Assembly (NCBI GenBank): GCA_014656495.1
Contig: BNCN01000006.1
Span: 62,001-126,000 of the forward strand
Length of the DNA: 64,000 nt
Reading direction: 5' to 3'
Source of the DNA: Comamonas sp. KCTC 72670
GTDB taxonomy: Bacteria > Myxococcota > Myxococcia > Myxococcales > Myxococcaceae
Shown here: piece after piece, positions 43,170 to 52,084 of the stretch
Numbering within the stretch: the stretch's first letter is position 1
How the letters are laid out: every line of letters starts with the position of its first letter
Program-made: the position numbers and the translations under genes
Notes under the pieces: model-generated
What the model was told of the DNA's origin: nothing
What the model saw: the letters and a program-made list of their open reading frames with translations, nothing else
Database searches by the model: none

Positions 43170-44335
43170 TTGAAGCCCAGCCGCTTCAGCATCACCGCGC
43201 GGATGGACGGAATCCGGAAGCGGTAGATGAGGGCATCCGCGAAGTAGTGCGCCAGCACGCACGCGAAGCCCAGGGACGTCGCGACCCGCAGCATCGGGTG
43301 CATCTCCGCCGCGCCCATGTTGCTGCCCAGGGCCCCGCGCATGACGCCTTGCTGGATGAGGCCGTGCACCGCCCCCAGCGCGAGCAGGGGCAGCATGGAC
43401 GCAATCATCGCCGGGACGATGAACTTCCGGGGCAGCCGGGGCGAGTCCCCCTCACGCGGCTCCAGCATGCGCGCGGTGAGCATGTAGTACTCGAGCCCGT
43501 GCATGGCGGGCAGCATCACGTAGCCCCACGTGGGGGCCACCAGCACCAGTCCGGTCGCCGTCGCCATGGCCAGGAGGTACATCACCTTCGGCCCGCTGAC
43601 GGCCTCCGTGCGCATCACGGAGCGGAACAGCAGCAGGAAGTAGCCCAGCCACACCGTGAGCAGCACCGCGAGCGCTCCGTGGGGCAGCACGTGGCCTTGT
43701 CCCACGTCCAGGTACGCGGGCGCGGTGGGGCCCGGGGACTCGGCGACGAAGAAGATGCGCACCAGCAGCAGCGTGAGCATCAGCGGGACGTACAGCTGTT
43801 GCAGCTTGCGTTCGACGGCGGATGCGCCGGGCAGGCCGGCCTTGCTCGCGCGCAGCCCGTGCAGGGACCAGATGCCCCGGTGCTGGGACAGCGTGTGGTG
43901 CGTGCCGAAGACGTTGAAGAGCACCGCCACGCCGTACGTGTGGGCCGTGCGCTCCGCATAGAAGGTGAAGAAGAGCAGCGTGCCCACGCCGAGCATGGCC
44001 AGCGAGCCCGCGAGCACCTGGCGGGGCTGCCCCGGAGCGGCGGTCAGCACATCCCGGTGCACGGCGAAGAGGAGGAAGGTGAGGATGACGTGCGTGGCGT
44101 TGCCGAGCAGGTTCTGCGCCGTCCAGGCCGACAGCCGGTGGGCGTTCTCCGCGGCGCCCGGGGCCAGCAGGACCATGGCGGCGGCGGTGCTCAGGGCCAG
44201 GGCCAGGGGCAGGGCGACGATGAGGAAATCCGCTCGCGGGGAGAAGAGCCACAAGTCCCTGAAGGCCAGGGTCCCCCGAGGGGACGGGGCCATCACGGGC
44301 GTTGACGGGTTCACGGCGGGGCTCAGCGGCGTCAT
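43166..44335 (-). CDS. Hypothetical polytopic membrane protein
   Basis: A 389-residue protein with about nine hydrophobic segments. Recognisable conserved-looking features are FGTHHTLSQHRGIW in a loop, WGYVMLPAMHGLEYY, and HYFADALIYRFRIP near the C-terminus. The several His within or next to membrane segments could bind metal or haem. I cannot place it in a named family. It is divergent from the amidohydrolase gene, with 77 bases between starts, and converges on the MerR gene. Confidence 0.65.
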   Translation of the reverse strand: MTPLSPAVNPSTPVMAPSPRGTLAFRDLWLFSPRADFLIVALPLALALSTAAAMVLLAPGAAENAHRLSAWTAQNLLGNATHVILTFLLFAVHRDVLTAAPGQPRQVLAGSLAMLGVGTLLFFTFYAERTAHTYGVAVLFNVFGTHHTLSQHRGIWSLHGLRASKAGLPGASAVERKLQQLYVPLMLTLLLVRIFFVAESPGPTAPAYLDVGQGHVLPHGALAVLLTVWLGYFLLLFRSVMRTEAVSGPKVMYLLAMATATGLVLVAPTWGYVMLPAMHGLEYYMLTARMLEPREGDSPRLPRKFIVPAMIASMLPLLALGAVHGLIQQGVMRGALGSNMGAAEMHPMLRVATSLGFACVLAHYFADALIYRFRIPSIRAVMLKRLGFN

Positions 44336-44412
44336 ACGGTACGGACCCTAACATGCTCCGTGCGGGTCGTGCCCCTCGCGCGGCGCCGGACGCGTGTTAG
44401 AACTGGCATTTC

Positions 44413-45738
44413 ATGGAAGGCCGCCTGCTGCTGAAAGACTGTGCCGTATTCAGGGCGGACGGGCGCGTCCGCCATGGCATGGCCGTGGTGGTGGAAGGGA
44501 ACACCATCCGCCGCGTGGCCCCGGACGCCCAGGTGCCCGTGCTGCCCGGTGACTGGGAGGTGGCGTGCCGGGGCCGGCTGGTCGCTCCGGGGCTGGTGGA
44601 TTGTCATTCGCACCTCGTCAACGGTCAGCTCCTGCCGCCCACCGGGCACTTCCTGATGCTGCCCCCCCGGGAGCGGCTGACCCGGATGCGCCACGTGGCG
44701 AGCCTCCTCACGGACGAGGACGTCGAGGACCTCACCCGCTACGCCGCCGCCCGCTCCCTGCGGTACGGCATCACCCTGGTGGTGGAGCACCTGTCCTGCC
44801 AGGACGTGGCCGGAGGGCTCGCCGCGCAGGCGCGCGCCGCCGAGGCCGTGGGCCTGCGCCTGGTGACGAGCCACTCGACGCACGGCCTGGACGGCGCGGC
44901 CCAGGCCGACACGTGGCTGGACGCCAACGCGGACTTCGCGCGGGCGCACAAGACGCATCCCACCGTGCGCGGGGCGCTGGGCTTCCATGCCTCGTTCACC
45001 TGCGACGACGCGCTCCTGCGCCGCGTGGCCGAGCTGAGCCGGGTGCTGGACGCGCCCACCGTCTTCCACCTGGCTGAGAGCGACGACGACCTGACGGCGA
45101 CCTACTCACAGCATGGCAAGCGGGTGGTGCCGCGGCTGGATGCGCTGGGGTTGCTCGGGCCGAGGGCCATCGCGGGATATGCGCGCGTGCTGGACAGCGC
45201 GGAGGCGGAGCTCCTGGAGCAGAGCGGCGCCTTCGTGGCGCTGGCGGCGCGGGGGGCTCGGACGCTGGAGCGCGGCGTGGACCCCATGGACTCGGTGCTG
45301 CTGCGAGTCCACCTGCTGGGGCTGGGCACGGGCGGCCATGGGAGCCTGCGGGACGAACTGCTCGCGGCCATGGTGGGCGTGCTGCGCATCTCCCGCTCCG
45401 GCCGGATGCCCGACGTGGATGGGGCGCTGGCGCACCTGCTCATCAATGGCCCCGCGGAGCTGTGCACGCGGCTGTTCGGTCTGCCCTCCGGCAACGTGGA
45501 GGAGGGGAGCCTCGCGGACCTGGTTGTCTATGACGTCGTGCCGACGGCGGACCCGGAGACGGGGTATTCGCCGCACCTGCTCGGGCAGCTCGCGCAGTCG
45601 CCGGTGGCCTGGACGGTGGTCAACGGGCGAGTCTGTGTTCGCGAGGGGCAGCTCTTGGGGCTCGACTACACCGAGTTGTCCCGGGCGGCGACCCGGGCGC
45701 TGGAGCGCGTGTGGACGCGCGCCCGGCTGGGGACTTGA
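44413..45738 (+). CDS. Amidohydrolase-family protein (SsnA-like)
   Basis: A 441-residue metal-dependent hydrolase. The composite beta-sandwich plus TIM-barrel layout is visible, with the first metal motif LVDCHSHLVN, the second region FHASFTCDDA, and HLAESDDD. The fourth metal ligand Asp region, normally GTDG, reads GLGTGGHGSL, so this site is altered. PSGNVEEGSLADLVVYD closes the barrel and returns to the sandwich. The sequence style matches SsnA-type aminohydrolases of the chlorohydrolase/guanine deaminase group. The substrate is unknown. It probably forms an operon with the downstream methyltransferase, 8 bases away. Confidence 0.85.
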   Translation: MEGRLLLKDCAVFRADGRVRHGMAVVVEGNTIRRVAPDAQVPVLPGDWEVACRGRLVAPGLVDCHSHLVNGQLLPPTGHFLMLPPRERLTRMRHVASLLTDEDVEDLTRYAAARSLRYGITLVVEHLSCQDVAGGLAAQARAAEAVGLRLVTSHSTHGLDGAAQADTWLDANADFARAHKTHPTVRGALGFHASFTCDDALLRRVAELSRVLDAPTVFHLAESDDDLTATYSQHGKRVVPRLDALGLLGPRAIAGYARVLDSAEAELLEQSGAFVALAARGARTLERGVDPMDSVLLRVHLLGLGTGGHGSLRDELLAAMVGVLRISRSGRMPDVDGALAHLLINGPAELCTRLFGLPSGNVEEGSLADLVVYDVVPTADPETGYSPHLLGQLAQSPVAWTVVNGRVCVREGQLLGLDYTELSRAATRALERVWTRARLGT

Positions 45739-45746
45739 GCGGCGTC

Positions 45747-46733
45747 ATGGGTTCATTGCCAGTCGCACTCGTGGACACGCTGCGCGCGTCGCGTGGCCGG
45801 CGGGGGCCGCTGCTCGGGGATGCCCGGACCACGGCCCTGCGCGTGTTGAATGGTGAAGCGGACGGCGTCCCGGAGGTGACGGCGGACGCCTTTGGCGACT
45901 TGTACGTCATCAGCCTCTACCGCGACCTCTCGCCGGAGGAAGAGGAGACGCTGCTCGACGCGGCCGTGACGGCGTGGGCGCCTCGGAGCGTCTACCTCAA
46001 GCGGAGGCCACGGGAGGCGCGTGTCCTGGCCAACGTGGCGAAGGAGGCGCTCGCGCCCGAGCTTCCGGCCCGGGGTGAGGCGGTGGAGTCGCTCACCGCG
46101 CTGGAAAACGGCCTGTCGTTCCTCATCCGCCCCGGGCAGGGGCTGTCGGTGGGCCTGTACCTGGACATGCGGGACACGCGGGCGTGGCTGCTGTCCCAGG
46201 CGCGCGGCCTCACGGTGCTCAACCTGTTCTCGTACACCTGTGCTTTTGGCGTGGTGGCCATGGCGGGGGGCGCGAAGCGGGCGCTCAACCTGGACGCGAG
46301 CCGCCGGGTGCTGGAGTGGGGCGAGGAGAACGCGCGCCTCAACGGGCAGACGGTGGACAGGTACGACTACGTGGCGGGCGACGTGTTCGATTGGCTGAAG
46401 CGGCTGGCCAAGAAGGGCGAGTCCTTCGACATCGTCATCTCGGACCCGCCGTCGTTCTCCACGACGCGCAGCGGGCGCTTCTCGGCTGCGCGAGACTACG
46501 CACGTTTGGCCGAAGCCGCTGCGCGCGTCGTCAGTCCGGGCGGACAGTTGGTGGCGTGCTGCAACCACGCGGGCCTGCCGGCTCGACGCTTCGAGGCGAT
46601 GGTGCTCGAAGGGGTGGCTCAGGCTGGGCGGGAGGGTAAGTCATTGGGCTCCCTGGGGCCGTCCGTGCTCGACTTCCCGCCGCCGCCTGGGCAGGAGCCG
46701 GCGTTGAAAGTTCACCGCGTCCAGGTCCGGTAG
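45747..46733 (+). CDS. Class I rRNA methyltransferase, RlmI-type
   Basis: A 328-residue SAM-dependent methyltransferase of the RlmI/RlmK group, which methylates cytosine in 23S rRNA. An N-terminal PUA-like or EEHEE part (TTALRVLNGEADGVPEVTADAF) precedes the Rossmann core. Key pieces are RDTRAWL...VLNLFSYTCAFGVVAMAGG for SAM binding, LNLDASRRVLEWGEENARLN, and ISDPPSFS as motif IV. A C-terminal ACCNHAG supplies the conserved Cys region. The ATG at 45747 is chosen because it follows the amidohydrolase stop and gives the usual start of the domain. The length is somewhat shorter than E. coli RlmI (396). Confidence 0.85.
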   Translation: MGSLPVALVDTLRASRGRRGPLLGDARTTALRVLNGEADGVPEVTADAFGDLYVISLYRDLSPEEEETLLDAAVTAWAPRSVYLKRRPREARVLANVAKEALAPELPARGEAVESLTALENGLSFLIRPGQGLSVGLYLDMRDTRAWLLSQARGLTVLNLFSYTCAFGVVAMAGGAKRALNLDASRRVLEWGEENARLNGQTVDRYDYVAGDVFDWLKRLAKKGESFDIVISDPPSFSTTRSGRFSAARDYARLAEAAARVVSPGGQLVACCNHAGLPARRFEAMVLEGVAQAGREGKSLGSLGPSVLDFPPPPGQEPALKVHRVQVR

Positions 46734-46793
46734 CATCGGCGGCAGAGGGGGCTCGCTCAGTTCCGGGAGCCGCGCTCTGGTACGGTCCGTCGG

Positions 46794-46946
46794 ATGCGAC
46801 CTTGGCAGCGAGTCACCTTTGTCATGTGCATGGTCTTCGTCCTCTCAGTGCTCATCTCCTGGTGCGTCGAGACTCTGGACGTCGACCGATGTCTGGACCG
46901 GGGCGGGGCCTGGAATGACGCCCAGAAGGCTTGCAGGTTCGAATAG
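46794..46946 (+). CDS. Small membrane peptide with C-terminal Cys pair
   Basis: A 50-residue open frame. A basic start (MRPWQR) is followed by one hydrophobic segment (residues 7-25), then a tail with DRCLDRGGAWNDAQKACRFE. The pattern C-x3-GG-x-W-x6-C recurs in small proteins of many bacteria, as I recall, and could form a disulfide in the periplasm. That pattern is the main reason to accept such a short gene. A GGAT without strong Shine-Dalgarno precedes the ATG. No function known. Confidence 0.6.
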   Translation: MRPWQRVTFVMCMVFVLSVLISWCVETLDVDRCLDRGGAWNDAQKACRFE

Positions 46947-47106
46947 CAGGAGTCTGCACTGATATTCGCTTGGGGCCGTGGTGCCCCGGGGCAGGCGCCG
47001 AATGCGGTGACTTCGGTTTACGGGTGGGCCGTTTGCGATTGAGGATGAATTCTATCGGGCGAACCGATGTGGAACGATTGTTCCTGACCCATGAGGCGGG
47101 CTGGAT

Positions 47107-47577
47107 ATGGACTTGAGGGTGCTGTTGTTGGTGTTTCTGGGTGGGTGTGCGCATGCGGTTGTTCCGAAAGACATGGCGCACGCGCAGGCTATCTCCGAGT
47201 GTCTTGTGGAGGCGGGCTATGCGGATGAACTCCAAATTTCGGAGGGCAGCGCCCGCAAGCCAGCGTGTCGCGAACGTTGGTGGGCTGCGGCTCATGAACT
47301 CGAACGGCGTTCGATTTGCGAAGCGGACGACGAGTGTGTATTGGCGTCGCTGCAGCCGGGTCTGCATGGGGGATACTGGATTGCTTTGTCGAAGTCTGTC
47401 TTTGAGGGCGAGGCGCATCCGCTCTTTGAGGGGGTGCAGGCAGCTTGTGGTCATTATTATGTTGTGTATTACGGGCAGAAGCCCAGCGCTCGTTGCGTAA
47501 CGGGACGATGTCGAATCCCTGGCTACCCGAAGATGCGTGTGCCGCGTGATTCAAACTGTAGTGACGTGGCTTCATAG
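47107..47577 (+). CDS. Hypothetical lipoprotein in a lower-GC patch
   Basis: A 156-residue protein with a lipoprotein signal ending FLGGC, so Cys14 would be lipidated. The mature part has eight Cys (ECLVEAGY, KPACRE, SICEADDEC, AACGHYY, CVTGRCRIP), suggesting several disulfides. Codons are clearly more A/T-rich than in neighbouring genes, a sign of recent gain. No family is recognised. The stop is two bases from the next start. The ATG has GGGCTGGAT upstream but no strong ribosome site. Confidence 0.6.
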   Translation: MDLRVLLLVFLGGCAHAVVPKDMAHAQAISECLVEAGYADELQISEGSARKPACRERWWAAAHELERRSICEADDECVLASLQPGLHGGYWIALSKSVFEGEAHPLFEGVQAACGHYYVVYYGQKPSARCVTGRCRIPGYPKMRVPRDSNCSDVAS

Positions 47578-47579
47578 AT

Positions 47580-48041
47580 GTGCACGCCGTGACAAAACCT
47601 TTGCCCGTGGATACCGCGGCGCGGCGCAAAGTCGCACAGTTCCTGCGAGACTTCATCGAGGGACGTATCTCCAACACGGACCTCGACACGAAGTATCCAC
47701 AGCGCTCGGATGATCCGGCTGTTCACGCGGTCTCCCAGCGCACCTGGCGGTTCCAGGACGACTTCAGGGAGCATCGATTGACCGGACGCTTCGCCCTCTC
47801 GGAGGGTGAACGCGACCTGCTTGAGCGGTGCGTCCTCTTCATGGACAACGATCTCCCCTATGAGTGGCTATCTCCATTCCCTGCTGCGGCGCATTGGATC
47901 GCGTCTCGCCTGGGGCTCAGGCCACGTTCCAGCCCGGACCGCGTGCGTGGGGACCGTTCCGCGTGGCCCTCCTGTCGTCAGCGCGAGCTGGATGCCGCCA
48001 AGGGAGCAGGGGAGCAGAGGGACCGCTGGAGAACCCCGTAA
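47580..48041 (+). CDS. Hypothetical cytoplasmic protein
   Basis: A 153-residue protein from a GTG. It has FLRDFIEGRISNTDLDTKYPQR near the start, then RTWRFQDDFREHRLTGRFALS and DNDLPYEW, a pattern I recall from short uncharacterised myxobacterial proteins. The last 50 residues are Arg-rich and may be poorly conserved. No signal peptide or membrane segment. It sits directly after the lipoprotein gene and 64 bases before the kinase gene; a toxin-immunity-type role is possible but unsupported. Confidence 0.55.
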   Translation: MHAVTKPLPVDTAARRKVAQFLRDFIEGRISNTDLDTKYPQRSDDPAVHAVSQRTWRFQDDFREHRLTGRFALSEGERDLLERCVLFMDNDLPYEWLSPFPAAAHWIASRLGLRPRSSPDRVRGDRSAWPSCRQRELDAAKGAGEQRDRWRTP

Positions 48042-48105
48042 CCCAGGTGCACACCGGCCACTTTCTTGGCACTTCGTGGCCGCGCGCGGGTAGGCTCCTC
48101 CGGTC

Positions 48106-49335
48106 ATGCCTCCCGCTGCCCCTCCGCGCGACACCGGCCGCTTTGGAAAGTACCGCCTCATTGACCGCATCGCGGTAGGCGGCATGGCCGAGATCTTCCT
48201 CGCGCACCAGCAGCAGGAGGACGGACAGGAAACGCCCGTCGTCATCAAGCGCATCCGTCCGCATCTGTCCAAGCACTCGGCCTTCGTGAAGATGTTCCTC
48301 AACGAGGCCCGGCTCGCCGCGCAGCTCAATCATCCCAACATCGTGCAGATTCACGACCTGGGGAAGATCGCGGACAGCTACTTCATCGCCATGGAGTACG
48401 TGTCCGGCCGCGACATGCGCCGCGTCGTGCCCAAGGCGGAGGCGCTCGGGATTCCCTTCCCGCTGGTGTACGCGGTGAAGATCGCCTCGAACGTCTGCGC
48501 GGGCCTGCACCACGCGCACACCAAGGGGGACCTCTACGGCACCCCGCTCAACGTCGTCCACCGGGACGTGTCGCCGGAGAACATCGTCGTCGCCTTCGAT
48601 GGCTCCGTGAAGATTCTGGACTTCGGCATCGCCAAGGCCGCGAATCAGATGGAGCAGACGCGCAACGGCGAAATCAAAGGCAAGCTCAGCTACATGAGCC
48701 CGGAGCAGTGTCTGGGCAAGCCCATTGATTGCCGCTCCGACATCTTCTCCCTGGGCGTGGTGCTCTACGAGTGGCTCACGGGCTTCAAGCTCTTCACCGG
48801 TGAGTCCGAAGCGGCGGTGATGCGCAGCATCACGGATGGGAAGATCTACGCGCCGTCGTACTTCCGCGAGGACCTGCCAGAGCGCCTGGAGGTCATCCTC
48901 ATGAAGGCGCTGGAGCGCGACCGGGACAAGCGCTACCAGACGGCGGCGCAGATGCAGAAGGACCTGGACGCGTTCCTGGACGCGTACGACTTCACGCCCA
49001 CGCCGCTGCACCTGTCCAACTTCATCAAGCAGCTCTTCGAGGAGGAGCTGGCCGGAGAGCAGCGCCGCCTGGCCGTGCGCGCCGCCGCCGCGCCCACGTC
49101 GGAGGAGGCGCTGGAGCTCTCGGACGTCGTCTCCGCGCTGGACACCGCGAAGGGCGTGCCCGCTCCGGAGCCCGAGCCTCCCCCCGTGGCCGATGACCGC
49201 ACCGAGCCGCGCACGCTCGCCGTCCCGCTGAACCAGGCCCTGGCCGAGGCGCTGGAGGCGGTGGCCAAGCGCAACAACATCTCCGCGGGCCGGATGGTGG
49301 CCGAGCTGCTCGAGTCCTGGCTCAAGTACCGCTGA
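48106..49335 (+). CDS. pkn14: Cytoplasmic eukaryotic-type Ser/Thr kinase, likely Pkn14
   Basis: A 409-residue Hanks-type kinase. Catalytic parts are intact: glycine loop AVGGMAE, ATP-binding K48 with E67, catalytic loop HRDVSPEN (D154, N159), DFG with D172, and APE-like SPEQ. There is no membrane segment. After the kinase domain (about 15-290) comes an acidic/Pro-rich linker and a short tail, about 373-409 (EAVAKRNNISAGRMVAELLESWL), looking like a ribbon-helix-helix. In M. xanthus the cytoplasmic kinase Pkn14, which phosphorylates MrpC under control of Pkn8, lies in this same interval between the mrp genes and the arginine genes. The symbol is assigned by synteny and lack of a membrane anchor. 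Confidence 0.75.
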   Translation: MPPAAPPRDTGRFGKYRLIDRIAVGGMAEIFLAHQQQEDGQETPVVIKRIRPHLSKHSAFVKMFLNEARLAAQLNHPNIVQIHDLGKIADSYFIAMEYVSGRDMRRVVPKAEALGIPFPLVYAVKIASNVCAGLHHAHTKGDLYGTPLNVVHRDVSPENIVVAFDGSVKILDFGIAKAANQMEQTRNGEIKGKLSYMSPEQCLGKPIDCRSDIFSLGVVLYEWLTGFKLFTGESEAAVMRSITDGKIYAPSYFREDLPERLEVILMKALERDRDKRYQTAAQMQKDLDAFLDAYDFTPTPLHLSNFIKQLFEEELAGEQRRLAVRAAAAPTSEEALELSDVVSALDTAKGVPAPEPEPPPVADDRTEPRTLAVPLNQALAEALEAVAKRNNISAGRMVAELLESWLKYR

Positions 49336-49336
49336 C

Positions 49337-50134
49337 ATGCCCCGGCTGAAGCTGACGCTCGAATACGAAGGCACGCGCTATGTGGGCTGGCAGGTGCAGC
49401 CCCAGGGGGCCTCCATCCAGTCCGTGCTGGAGTCGGCGCTGGAGCGCCTGCTGGGCGAGCGCGTCTCGGTGGAGTCCGCGGGGCGCACCGACTCCGGGGT
49501 TCATGCGCAGGGGCAGGTGGCGTGCTTCGATACGCCCCGCGAGCTGCCCTTGAAGGCCTACACGATGGGCCTCAACGGCATCCTCCCACCCGACGTGGCC
49601 GTCGTGCTCGCGGAGGAGGTGCCGGAAGCCTTCGACCCGCGTCGCTGGTCCCGGGGCAAGCGCTACCGCTACCGCGTGAGCAACCGGAGGACGCGCTCAC
49701 CGCTGCGCCGGACGACGCATTGGGAAATCTTCGCGCCGCTGGACGTGGACGCCATGCGGCGGGCCGCCGTGCATCTGTTGGGGCGGCATGACTTCTCCGC
49801 GTTCCGGGCCGCGGACTGCCAGGCGAAACACGCCGTGCGCGAGATTCGGAGCCTCTCCGTGGAGGGCACCTCGGGGGATGCCGTGTCCATCGTGGTGGAG
49901 GGCACCGCGTTCCTGAAGCACATGGTGCGAAACCTGGCCGGGACGCTGGTGGAGGTGGGGAAGGGCCGCCGCCCCGAGGCCTGGGTGGCGGAGGTGCTGG
50001 CTTCCCGGGAGCGAAAGCGCGCCGGGCCCACCGCGCCGCCCCAGGGGCTGGTGCTGGAGGAGGTCTTCTACGGGGACGGCCCGCCTGCCCGCACGGCAGG
50101 GGGGACAGCGGACGCGGAAGAGGACGAGGGCTGA
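49337..50134 (+). CDS. truA: tRNA pseudouridine synthase A
   Basis: Modifies U38-U40 in tRNA anticodon arms. The 265-residue product has the catalytic Asp in SAGRTDSGVHAQGQ, the opening YEGTRYVGWQ, and the conserved FRAADCQA and FLKHMVRNLAGTLVEVG blocks. It starts one base after the kinase stop, so translation is likely coupled. The C-terminal 15 residues are an acidic tail not seen in the usual enzyme. Length is standard (about 260). Confidence 0.96.
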   Translation: MPRLKLTLEYEGTRYVGWQVQPQGASIQSVLESALERLLGERVSVESAGRTDSGVHAQGQVACFDTPRELPLKAYTMGLNGILPPDVAVVLAEEVPEAFDPRRWSRGKRYRYRVSNRRTRSPLRRTTHWEIFAPLDVDAMRRAAVHLLGRHDFSAFRAADCQAKHAVREIRSLSVEGTSGDAVSIVVEGTAFLKHMVRNLAGTLVEVGKGRRPEAWVAEVLASRERKRAGPTAPPQGLVLEEVFYGDGPPARTAGGTADAEEDEG

Positions 50135-50155
50135 AGTGGGGTAGGCTGCCTGCCC

Positions 50156-51007
50156 GTGAGCTCCAAGACGAGTGTCCTCGAACCGCTGCGCGTCCGTGTC
50201 CGTCGCTTCCAGTTCATCATGGGACTGGGGTTCATCGCGCTCGTCGTCGGTTCGATTCTGAGCGTGGCGTTGACGCTGCGGCTGAGCGTGCGCATCCAGG
50301 CGGTGCCGGTGGGTGTGCTGCGGCTGACGCTGGCGGTGCTGCTGGAGAACCTGTGGGTGCTCGGGGTGCTGCCGGTGATGTGCTACGGCGCCGCGCGGGT
50401 GATGGAGCTGAAGCCGTGGACCACGGGCGGCGGCGCGGCGGTGGCGGGCTCCCTCTTCGTGCATGCGCTGGGCTTCGTCCAGAACGGTGTGAATGGGTTG
50501 TGGCTGGGCGGCCTGGGCTCGTTCCTCAGCGTGGCGGCGTTCGCGGGGGGCGTGGTGCTCAGTGCCCGAGCGGTGGCCCTGGGCCGGGCCGCGGCGGCGC
50601 AGCAGACGGTGAAGTCGCAGGCGAAGGCCCAGGAGCGGAAGTCCGAGTACGACGAGTTCCTCCTCGCGGCCGAGCAAGGCGCCGCGCGGTTGGAGCAGCG
50701 GGAGGCGCAGGCCTCCACGGCGGCAGCGGCGGGGCAGGGCGCCGTGACGCCGGAGGCCGCTTCCACGGGGGATGGCGCTCCCACGGCCCCGCCGGTTCCG
50801 GCGGACGCAGCTCAGCGCGAGCCCGAGCGGGCTGACGCCGGTGTGGCGCAGACCTCCGAAGCGGTCGCGACGCCAGCTTCAGCGGAAGCGACGCAGGCCC
50901 TGAAGACCGCCGCGTCGTCCGAGTCCACCCCGGCGGCGCCGCTGGACGCCCCGGTCGAGCCGTCGTCCGTTGCCGCTCCCGAGGAGCGGAAGACGTCCGA
51001 GGCCTGA
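50156..51007 (+). CDS. Hypothetical membrane protein with Ala/Pro/Glu-rich tail
   Basis: A 283-residue protein from a GTG. Four hydrophobic segments lie near 20-42, 48-75, 85-108 and 115-142. The rest (about 150-283) is charged, then a low-complexity Ala/Pro/Thr/Glu tail (VPADAAQREPERA and similar), probably cytoplasmic and unstructured. The gene is 21 bases after truA and read in the same direction, so possibly co-transcribed. No family is recognised. Confidence 0.65.
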   Translation: MSSKTSVLEPLRVRVRRFQFIMGLGFIALVVGSILSVALTLRLSVRIQAVPVGVLRLTLAVLLENLWVLGVLPVMCYGAARVMELKPWTTGGGAAVAGSLFVHALGFVQNGVNGLWLGGLGSFLSVAAFAGGVVLSARAVALGRAAAAQQTVKSQAKAQERKSEYDEFLLAAEQGAARLEQREAQASTAAAAGQGAVTPEAASTGDGAPTAPPVPADAAQREPERADAGVAQTSEAVATPASAEATQALKTAASSESTPAAPLDAPVEPSSVAAPEERKTSEA

Positions 51008-51089
51008 GCCGCCTTTCCGTCCCGGGCCCGCGGTAAGGGGCGCGGGCCCGAAGCCTGAGCCTCAGGCCGCGCCCACGTGTCCGCGCGGC

Positions 51090-51974
51090 CTACTCCTCGG
51101 GCTCCCGGACGACGAGCACGTCGCACTTCGCCTCGCGAAGCAGGTCCGTCGCGACGCTCCCCAGCAGCGCGTGCGCCACGCCGGTGCGCGCCCGTGTGCC
51201 CAGCGCGAGCAGGTCCGCGCCCTGGTCGTCCACGAACTCGAGGACGATGGAGCGCGAGCCTCCGTTCTCCATCACCAGCCGGTAGGGCACGCCGCTCCCG
51301 TCGAGCTCCCGCCGCAGCGGCGCGAGCTTACGCTCCGCGGCCCCCTTGAAGGTCTTCTGGTACTGCGTGAGCTCCTTCGCCGTCAGGCCCGGGAACACCG
51401 CGTACTCCAGCGGGACGTCGTACGCGTGCACCAGCGTCAGCTCGGAGCCGGGCGTCATCAGCCCGGGGATGAAGTTCGCCACGCGACGTGACGCCGCATC
51501 CGCGTCCACGGCCACCACGGGCCTCAAGTAGGGCCCCGTGGCCTGCCGGTTGGCGATGAGCACGGGCAGGTTGCCGCGACGGATGACGTTCTCCGCCGTG
51601 GACCCCAGGAACATGTTGCGCAGGGGCTTGTTGCCATGCCGCCCCACCAGCACCAGCTCCGCGCGAAAGGCCTGTGCCCGGCGCAGGATGGCGTCCACGG
51701 GCTTGCCCCGGGCGATGTGCGTGTCGACGGTGGCGGTGGCGCCTTCCGCCCGCAGCGCCTTGCGCAGCCGCTGGGCGACGCGCTCCAGCTCCCGCGCGGT
51801 GGCTTCGAGCGCCCGGGGGCCCAGCTCCGTCGGCATCCGGCTGGGCAACGCGTGCATCAACAACACCTTCGCACCCGGCGCGAGCGGGAGGTGGGCGACC
51901 CTCCCCACCGCGTGGGCGCTCGACTCCGAGAAGTCCGTCGGGACGAGCACCTTGCGAAGCTGCGGCAGCGACAT
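51090..51974 (-). CDS. Tandem-domain universal stress protein
   Basis: A 294-residue protein of two UspA domains. The first (1-145) starts RKVLVPTDFSESS and has the ATP-binding motif GRHGNKPLRNMFLGST. The second (about 146-294) has RPVVAVDAD at its start and GTRARTGVAHALLGSVATDL near its end, the same G-x2-G-x9-G type pattern. The ATG at 51974 is chosen to begin the first domain directly; a start 54 bases upstream is less likely. It is followed after 110 bases, on the same strand side, by an antiporter gene, which may share stress-related regulation. Confidence 0.93.
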   Translation of the reverse strand: MSLPQLRKVLVPTDFSESSAHAVGRVAHLPLAPGAKVLLMHALPSRMPTELGPRALEATARELERVAQRLRKALRAEGATATVDTHIARGKPVDAILRRAQAFRAELVLVGRHGNKPLRNMFLGSTAENVIRRGNLPVLIANRQATGPYLRPVVAVDADAASRRVANFIPGLMTPGSELTLVHAYDVPLEYAVFPGLTAKELTQYQKTFKGAAERKLAPLRRELDGSGVPYRLVMENGGSRSIVLEFVDDQGADLLALGTRARTGVAHALLGSVATDLLREAKCDVLVVREPEE

Positions 51975-52084
51975 CGGCTTTCGTGGTTTCACCCACGCGA
52001 GTCTAGAGGCGCCCGCCGCGTCCGGCACGGCAATACCGCCTGACTGTCGACTGCCGTCAGGCGGCGCTGCCGTGCCGTGCGGAA

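Noticed and set aside
46930-46950. GGTTCGAAT, resembling a tRNA T-arm (also around 63412)
   Set aside because: There are no matching acceptor or anticodon stems around either site, and both lie inside supported coding frames. No tRNA or rRNA gene was found.
46931-47116. 61-codon plus-strand frame between the small peptide gene and the lipoprotein gene
   Set aside because: It overlaps both neighbours in another frame and has no motif or ribosome site. I treat it as non-coding.
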